64,000 bases of DNA from an uncultured Gammaproteobacteria bacterium (GTDB lineage Bacteria > Pseudomonadota > Gammaproteobacteria > Arenicellales > UBA868): positions 1 to 64,000 of the forward strand of contig CAJQRU010000019.1 in the NCBI GenBank assembly GCA_905612355.1, read 5' to 3'. Under the pieces are notes generated by a model, which ran no database searches, had not been told where the DNA came from, and saw nothing but the letters and a program-made list of their open reading frames with translations. The position numbers and the translations under genes are program-made. Positions 58,771-64,000 of the stretch are shown here, one piece after another. Every line of letters begins with the position of its first letter. Within the stretch, counting starts at the first letter, position 1.

Positions 58771-59634
58771 ATGCGCGCAACATCAAAAATGAGAAAACTT
58801 CTTTCCGGGGATGGACTTGTGATTGCCGGGGGCGTGAATGATGCTTTAGGGGCTAGGATCATGGAAGAAGCGGGCTATGAGGCGATCTACGTATCCGGGT
58901 TCTGTGTTGAGGCTAGTTTTGGTTACCCGGATACTGGGATGTTGACGATGACGGAATTTACCGATCGGGCAGCATCAATCGTTGCGTCTACTGCCTTGCC
59001 AGTACTTTGTGACGCTGACACCGGTTTCGGCAATGCTGTGAATGTGGTCAGGACCACTCAGCAGTTTGAAAGGGCCGGAGTTGCGGGCATCCACTTGGAG
59101 GATCAATTGATGCCTAAAAAATGTGGTGCGTTCGCAGGCAAACAACTCATCCCTAAATCTGAAATGATCGGTAAGCTTCATGCAGCATTGGATTCACGGA
59201 TAGACCCCGATTTCCTGATCATTGGAAGAACTGATGCGATCAATATGGCAGGCGGTCTCCCTGAGACAATTGAGCGCGGCTCTTCTTATCTGGAAGCGGG
59301 CTGTGATCTGTTATTGGTTACTGTTCCCACGTCGGAAGAGCAGGTGCGAGGAATCTGTGAGGCGTTTCCTGGGCAGGCAGTCCTGACCATTAATGAATCT
59401 GGCGTATCTCCTGCACTACCTTTCCCAAAGTACGAAGAATATGGGCTAAAACTTGGGCTGGTCACGCTCAGTCTGACTTTCGCAGCGATTACTGCAATGC
59501 GTACAGCTGCGAGGGACATACTTAAAGATCAGGATATTAGTCAAGTGATGGCTCGAAACGATAATTGGGATAGCATTCTCGAACTAGTAGGGTTTTCTCA
59601 CATCAATGAGTTATCAGAGAAGTATCAGTCCTGA
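58771..59634 (+). CDS. isocitrate lyase/PEP mutase family protein
   Basis: DADTGFGNAVNVVRTTQQFERAGVAGIHLEDQLMPKKCGAFAGKQLI, IIGRTDAI. RBS TAGGAGA before ATG at 58771. Confidence 0.93.
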   Translation: MRATSKMRKLLSGDGLVIAGGVNDALGARIMEEAGYEAIYVSGFCVEASFGYPDTGMLTMTEFTDRAASIVASTALPVLCDADTGFGNAVNVVRTTQQFERAGVAGIHLEDQLMPKKCGAFAGKQLIPKSEMIGKLHAALDSRIDPDFLIIGRTDAINMAGGLPETIERGSSYLEAGCDLLLVTVPTSEEQVRGICEAFPGQAVLTINESGVSPALPFPKYEEYGLKLGLVTLSLTFAAITAMRTAARDILKDQDISQVMARNDNWDSILELVGFSHINELSEKYQS

Positions 59635-59651
59635 GAAAGGGCTCGCCTTGG

Positions 59652-61040
59652 CTAGCTTGATGTCTGACAGTGGACAAGACCAACCAACTCACAGGCCAGG
59701 TCAATGAGTGAAGAGGGGTCTTTTGCATCGTCTAACAATTTAATATTGTCGACCAGCATTTTAAATGCATGTTCTGGGATTTTCATCTCTCTGGAAATAA
59801 CTTGGACCATTTCAATGGCGGATTCCCAATTTAAATCGTAAGCGTCCTGAGGCGTTTCCTCCCGCCAGTGCAGTGTTTGGCCATCCGCGAGGGTTAGATA
59901 AAGTTTTGGCTGATACCGTTGACAATCAGTGTCTGGTACTACATGAATTCGATCCAATAATCCATTGATGCCAGGATCATGAAATCTGTTCATGCCCTCA
60001 TAACTGACTTCTCCCGCTATCCAGGCCAATCCTGCACAAAAAGATGCGCTCATAATTGTTTGGGGAAATGCCTCAAATGGTCCTTTATATTGGACACCAA
60101 AGAATTCTGCCTCGAAAGGGTGCATATGTATTTGTAATTTCTTTAGTGTCAGATCGTCTATTTTTTCCCTAAGTTCGATCACTCCCCGGATTATTCCCCG
60201 ATGAAACTGGCATACTGGATAAGGTTTCATGGCGACATTCATGAATTCGTACTTTTTGCCTAGTTCATCGACCAAGCGCTGATCATATTGTTTTTCAGTG
60301 CTACTAAAAGCTCTATAAAATCCTGCCGGACCGTGCAACGTCTCCCGTGACGCAGTGATTCCTGCTTTAGCATAAGCTGCGGCACGAACCCCCAGTTGCG
60401 CGGCAGTTCCCGCGTGCAGTACGTATTCCTCTGTTCCCCCATTTACGAATTCTCTTAAGCCTGAAGCATAGTTCGCGGCTAATCGCAGAGCATTGGTAGT
60501 TTCGGTGACGTTTAATGACATCAGGCGTGCGGTCGCTGCAGCCGCGCCAAAAACGCCATAGATCGATGTTGTCCGAAATCCCCGCGCGCTAGCATCGGAA
60601 GCGTGATCACGCCCTATACGTAACGCCGTCTCGTACCCGACAATAGTTGATGCAAGCACATCGGCACCCGATTTCGCCTCTTTTTCGGAGATGGCCAACA
60701 CCGCAGGTAACACTGCGACCCCTATATGCCCGGCTGGATGGGCATCTTCCTGGAGACGCGTATGCATTAAAGCGCCGTTGGCGATAACGGAGTTATCTAC
60801 ACTACAGAATCGCCCATCGAACAATCGTCGGGCATCAGATTGGTTTACTGACTCAAGAAGATCTAATGCCGCAACTATTTTTGAAACGGCTCGCGATGGT
60901 GCACCACCGATACCGATGACAATGCCATATAGAATGGCCGCTTTTGCTTTTTCTACGACAAAAGGTGGATAGTCGGAATAACGTGATTCAACGACGAAGC
61001 GTGAAAGTTGATTGAGTTTATCCATCGAATTCGCGTGCAA
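59652..61040 (-). CDS. MmgE/PrpD family protein
   Basis: VIANGALMHTRLQEDAHPAGHIGVAVLPAVLAISE; typical MmgE/PrpD active-site region. Confidence 0.92.
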   Translation of the reverse strand: MHANSMDKLNQLSRFVVESRYSDYPPFVVEKAKAAILYGIVIGIGGAPSRAVSKIVAALDLLESVNQSDARRLFDGRFCSVDNSVIANGALMHTRLQEDAHPAGHIGVAVLPAVLAISEKEAKSGADVLASTIVGYETALRIGRDHASDASARGFRTTSIYGVFGAAAATARLMSLNVTETTNALRLAANYASGLREFVNGGTEEYVLHAGTAAQLGVRAAAYAKAGITASRETLHGPAGFYRAFSSTEKQYDQRLVDELGKKYEFMNVAMKPYPVCQFHRGIIRGVIELREKIDDLTLKKLQIHMHPFEAEFFGVQYKGPFEAFPQTIMSASFCAGLAWIAGEVSYEGMNRFHDPGINGLLDRIHVVPDTDCQRYQPKLYLTLADGQTLHWREETPQDAYDLNWESAIEMVQVISREMKIPEHAFKMLVDNIKLLDDAKDPSSLIDLACELVGLVHCQTSS

Positions 61041-61105
61041 CGCTGCTAAGCAGTTCGTGCAAATTCACGGTGACCAATATTGGCACACGTCCTGGTAGAA
61101 CAGGG

Positions 61106-63241
61106 TTAGGTAACCGCAAGATTGATTATCATATTCCAGTTCTTGCCGATGTGGACTGTCCATCCGGGAGGCACCAGAGTTGTTGAGTCATATTCTTCGA
61201 CAATAATAGGTCCTGATAATGGCTCCGCGCTCAACTGTGTTCGAGTAACAATCTTAGTATTAATCGGTCCCGTTTGAGGGTCTATAACTATTTTCCTTGC
61301 ACTATTATTTTCTGCTGGGTTTGTATCTTGGTAGTCCCACGCATGGTCGTGAGCGACTTCACGCGAAACGCGTGCCAGCATGCGGCAATTTACGATCTCG
61401 AAAACAGTTGACGAACCTCGGTGCCCATAGGTGCGCTCAAACTCTTTTTCAAAAGATGCGGTGGCTTCAGTAATTAAATTGTGGTCAATTGCAAAGTCGG
61501 TTAGTGGTATCGTTATTTCCGAACTTTGCCCTAGATAGCGAATGTCCATGAAGGCAGAACAATGAACGCTGCTTTCATCAAAACCTTCTTGTTTGGCTCG
61601 AGAAATCACTTCAATGTTCATTTGTTCGAAAACAGATTGCAACAAGGGGATCTGTAATTTATCGGTGGGCATGACTACAGATCTGATCGTGTGGTGTTCG
61701 ACCTGGGCTTCTAGGAGACCGAACGCGCTAAACAAGCCTGGAGCTGGGGGAACAATTACTGTTGTAATATTCAAGGATTGCGCAACATCGCAGGCGTGCA
61801 ACGGTCCAGCTCCACCAAAGGCCATAAGAACGAATTCCGCTGGGTCGCGCCCTCTCTCGACCGAAACAGATTTTATCGCTCGCACCATATTAGAATTTGC
61901 GATCGTGTAGACACCATGTGCGGCTTCCAACACATCGAGGCCTGTGGGTTTGGCGATGTGTTCGGAAACTGCGGCCTCAGCTAAAGATGGGTTAATTTTT
62001 AAAGCACCGCCTGCTAACGAATCTGGATTGAGATATCCAAGGACGAGATTAGCGTCGGTTACAGTTGGATATTGGTTCCCGAAGCCATAGCACGCGGGTC
62101 CGGGGTCAGCTCCAGCACTGTGCGGTCCTACTCGAACGGCACCAGCGGTATCGACTTGGGCGATACTGCCACCGCCGGCGCCGACTTCAGAAATATCAAC
62201 CACGGGGATTCGTAACAGATAACCGTTACCCCGGACCAGACGACTACTCACTGATATAGGAGAACCCACTTCATATTCACCCGCCCGTAGAATTTCACCT
62301 TGCTCAATAATGGAAGCCTTGGTTGTGGTTCCACCCATATCTAGAGTGATGACGTTAGGATAGTTGCCTTTCCTAGCCACTTCGGCCGCCGCAATCACCC
62401 CGGCTGCCGGACCCGACTCAATGATGGTTACTGGTTGTTTGCTCGCCGTGACCGATGGTATGAGTCCACCGTTAGATTGCATCACCAGTATAGGCGCAGA
62501 TACGGATAACCTTTTCAAGTTCTCACGCAGTTCATCAAGGTAGTGCCCAATGAGGGGTGCTACATAGGCATTGACGACCGTTGTACTGGTTCTTTCGAAC
62601 TCCTTTATTTCAGGTAGCACCTCATGCGATAGAGAGACATATACATCCGGCAGCTCGTTTCGAATGGTTTCACCGATCTCTTGTTCGTGCGATCGATTCA
62701 TGTAGGAGTGCAACAGGCACACCGCTACAGATGTGACGGATGCGTCACGTAACCGCTGTATGGCATCGTGTAAAGAGGACTTGTCAAGAGGTGTTGAAAT
62801 GTTACCGGCAGCATCTACTCGTTCGTTAACTTCACATCGAAGAAAACGATCCACTAGGGGCGCTGGCTTTTGCCAGTTCAGATCATAGGAGAAGGGTATT
62901 CGAATGCGGCGAAGTTCGAGAACATCTCGAAACCCCTTAGTCGTAATAAGACCTGTCCGTGCTCCTTTCCGTTCCAGAATAGCATTCGTAGCGACAGTAG
63001 TCGCATGCACTATTTCATCAACTGATTCCCCATCAATGTTTTTTTGAGACAGGTATTTCTCGATTCCAGACACTATCGCCCTGGAATAATCATCAGGTGT
63101 GGATGGAACTTTCAGTTTATCGAGATGCTGATCGGCATTTGTGAATACCAAGTCAGTGAAAGTGCCGCCAATATCGACACCCACTCGCATTCCTGAGGGT
63201 AGAGGTATCATAGTTTCCGGTTTAGTTTGACTCTTTTTCAT
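61106..63241 (-). CDS. hyuA: hydantoinase A / 5-oxoprolinase-family subunit (HyuA)
   Basis: VGVDIGGTFTDLVF, NAILERKGARTGLITTKGFRDVLELRR, VITLDMGGTTTKA, AFGGAGPLHACDVA. Confidence 0.95.
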   Translation of the reverse strand: MKKSQTKPETMIPLPSGMRVGVDIGGTFTDLVFTNADQHLDKLKVPSTPDDYSRAIVSGIEKYLSQKNIDGESVDEIVHATTVATNAILERKGARTGLITTKGFRDVLELRRIRIPFSYDLNWQKPAPLVDRFLRCEVNERVDAAGNISTPLDKSSLHDAIQRLRDASVTSVAVCLLHSYMNRSHEQEIGETIRNELPDVYVSLSHEVLPEIKEFERTSTTVVNAYVAPLIGHYLDELRENLKRLSVSAPILVMQSNGGLIPSVTASKQPVTIIESGPAAGVIAAAEVARKGNYPNVITLDMGGTTTKASIIEQGEILRAGEYEVGSPISVSSRLVRGNGYLLRIPVVDISEVGAGGGSIAQVDTAGAVRVGPHSAGADPGPACYGFGNQYPTVTDANLVLGYLNPDSLAGGALKINPSLAEAAVSEHIAKPTGLDVLEAAHGVYTIANSNMVRAIKSVSVERGRDPAEFVLMAFGGAGPLHACDVAQSLNITTVIVPPAPGLFSAFGLLEAQVEHHTIRSVVMPTDKLQIPLLQSVFEQMNIEVISRAKQEGFDESSVHCSAFMDIRYLGQSSEITIPLTDFAIDHNLITEATASFEKEFERTYGHRGSSTVFEIVNCRMLARVSREVAHDHAWDYQDTNPAENNSARKIVIDPQTGPINTKIVTRTQLSAEPLSGPIIVEEYDSTTLVPPGWTVHIGKNWNMIINLAVT

Positions 63242-64000
63242 GGGCTCCCCGGAGGATTTCGGTCGCGGGTTCGTCGACAGACCACGGCGGGCCGTTCAGG
63301 CAGACGCCGTACATTTCCTCAGCGGCTTCTTTGGTCACTTTGTCATTGATGACATCCGATAAAACCAGGCTGGGGTCTCGTTCAAAAGGACTTCCATAAC
63401 CGCCAGACCCGGCGGTCGTGTGGCAGATAGATTGTCCCTTTTTTATCTGTCGCACGAATTTTGTGGGTAATTGTTCAGAACAACCTTGCTCAATTAGTTC
63501 GTTGTTAGAGGGCGCGCCTGATTTACCACCGTAAAGTCCATACGGGGGATGCATACGACGATCAGATCGAAGTTGAATTGTTGCGGACTCGCCCAGATAC
63601 GTAAGCTGTCTGCGTACAGCCATTCCACCGCGCCACTTACCAGCTCCTCCGCTGTCTGTTACTAATTCATATTTATCTACTTGCAGGGGGGATTGTTTCT
63701 CTACCATCTCGCATGGTGCATTCCCTACGTTTGCTGCAGGATTCGCTACACCGTCCAAACCATCACGATTCAGGCCTCCCCCCCAGTTGCCCATCACAGC
63801 CTCTCGAAACATATTGAAGCGCCCATCAATGTCGTAGCCAGAAATACTGTAACTCGTCGTGCCTCCCTCACCGGGTGCTCTTATGCGCTTCGGCACGGCG
63901 AAAGAAAGTGCACCAGTGATGGCATCTATAACTCGAAAGCCAGTCACGCCACGGGCTGCACAGGCACCCGGAGCCCGGGGATTGAGAATCGACCCCAGTT
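63222..64000 (-). CDS. hyuB: hydantoinase B / 5-oxoprolinase-family subunit (HyuB), 5' end outside window
   Basis: LGSILNPRAPGACAARGVTGFRVIDAITGAL continues to the window edge; SGGAGKWRGGMAVRRQL, TTAGSGGYGSPFERDP. Confidence 0.95.
   Translation of the reverse strand, partial: LGSILNPRAPGACAARGVTGFRVIDAITGALSFAVPKRIRAPGEGGTTSYSISGYDIDGRFNMFREAVMGNWGGGLNRDGLDGVANPAANVGNAPCEMVEKQSPLQVDKYELVTDSGGAGKWRGGMAVRRQLTYLGESATIQLRSDRRMHPPYGLYGGKSGAPSNNELIEQGCSEQLPTKFVRQIKKGQSICHTTAGSGGYGSPFERDPSLVLSDVINDKVTKEAAEEMYGVCLNGPPWSVDEPATEILRGAHEKESN

Overview
This 64 kb window is gene-dense bacterial chromosomal DNA with a proteobacterial character. No rRNA, tRNA, CRISPR array or intact mobile element was recognised. 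From left to right it contains: a uracil-catabolism pair (URC4/DUF1688 and URC1, GTP-cyclohydrolase-II-like); a divergent glutathione-dependent formaldehyde dehydrogenase; a cytochrome c maturation cluster (ccmC-D-E-F-H-I) with no ccmA, ccmB or ccmG; a DapA-family lyase; fhs; a 2OG-oxygenase-like/MoxR/DUF58/transglutaminase operon; a MaoC/M20 hydrolase/SDR group; a luciferase-like monooxygenase; and a complete liv-type ABC transporter. Next come a perfect heptanucleotide tandem repeat between divergent genes, a sulfotransferase, HisI-like and OMPDC-like orphans beside a decayed amidohydrolase, a DmdA-like (GcvT-family) gene behind a truncated D-2-hydroxyacid dehydrogenase, and a group of xenobiotic-type enzymes. 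The right part has an amidohydrolase/enoyl-CoA hydratase/CaiB trio, assorted hydrolases and transporters, small cold-shock-region genes, a PEP-mutase/ICL-family lyase, MmgE/PrpD and HyuA/HyuB. The least expected signals are four degenerate tyrosine-recombinase C-terminal remnants in intergenic DNA (about 48.0, 55.5, 56.0 and 57.1 kb, all minus strand), two pseudogenes readable from residual frames, the 7-bp repeat, and a head-to-head gene pair whose start codons overlap. All calls come from reading translations and motifs by eye; no database search was run.
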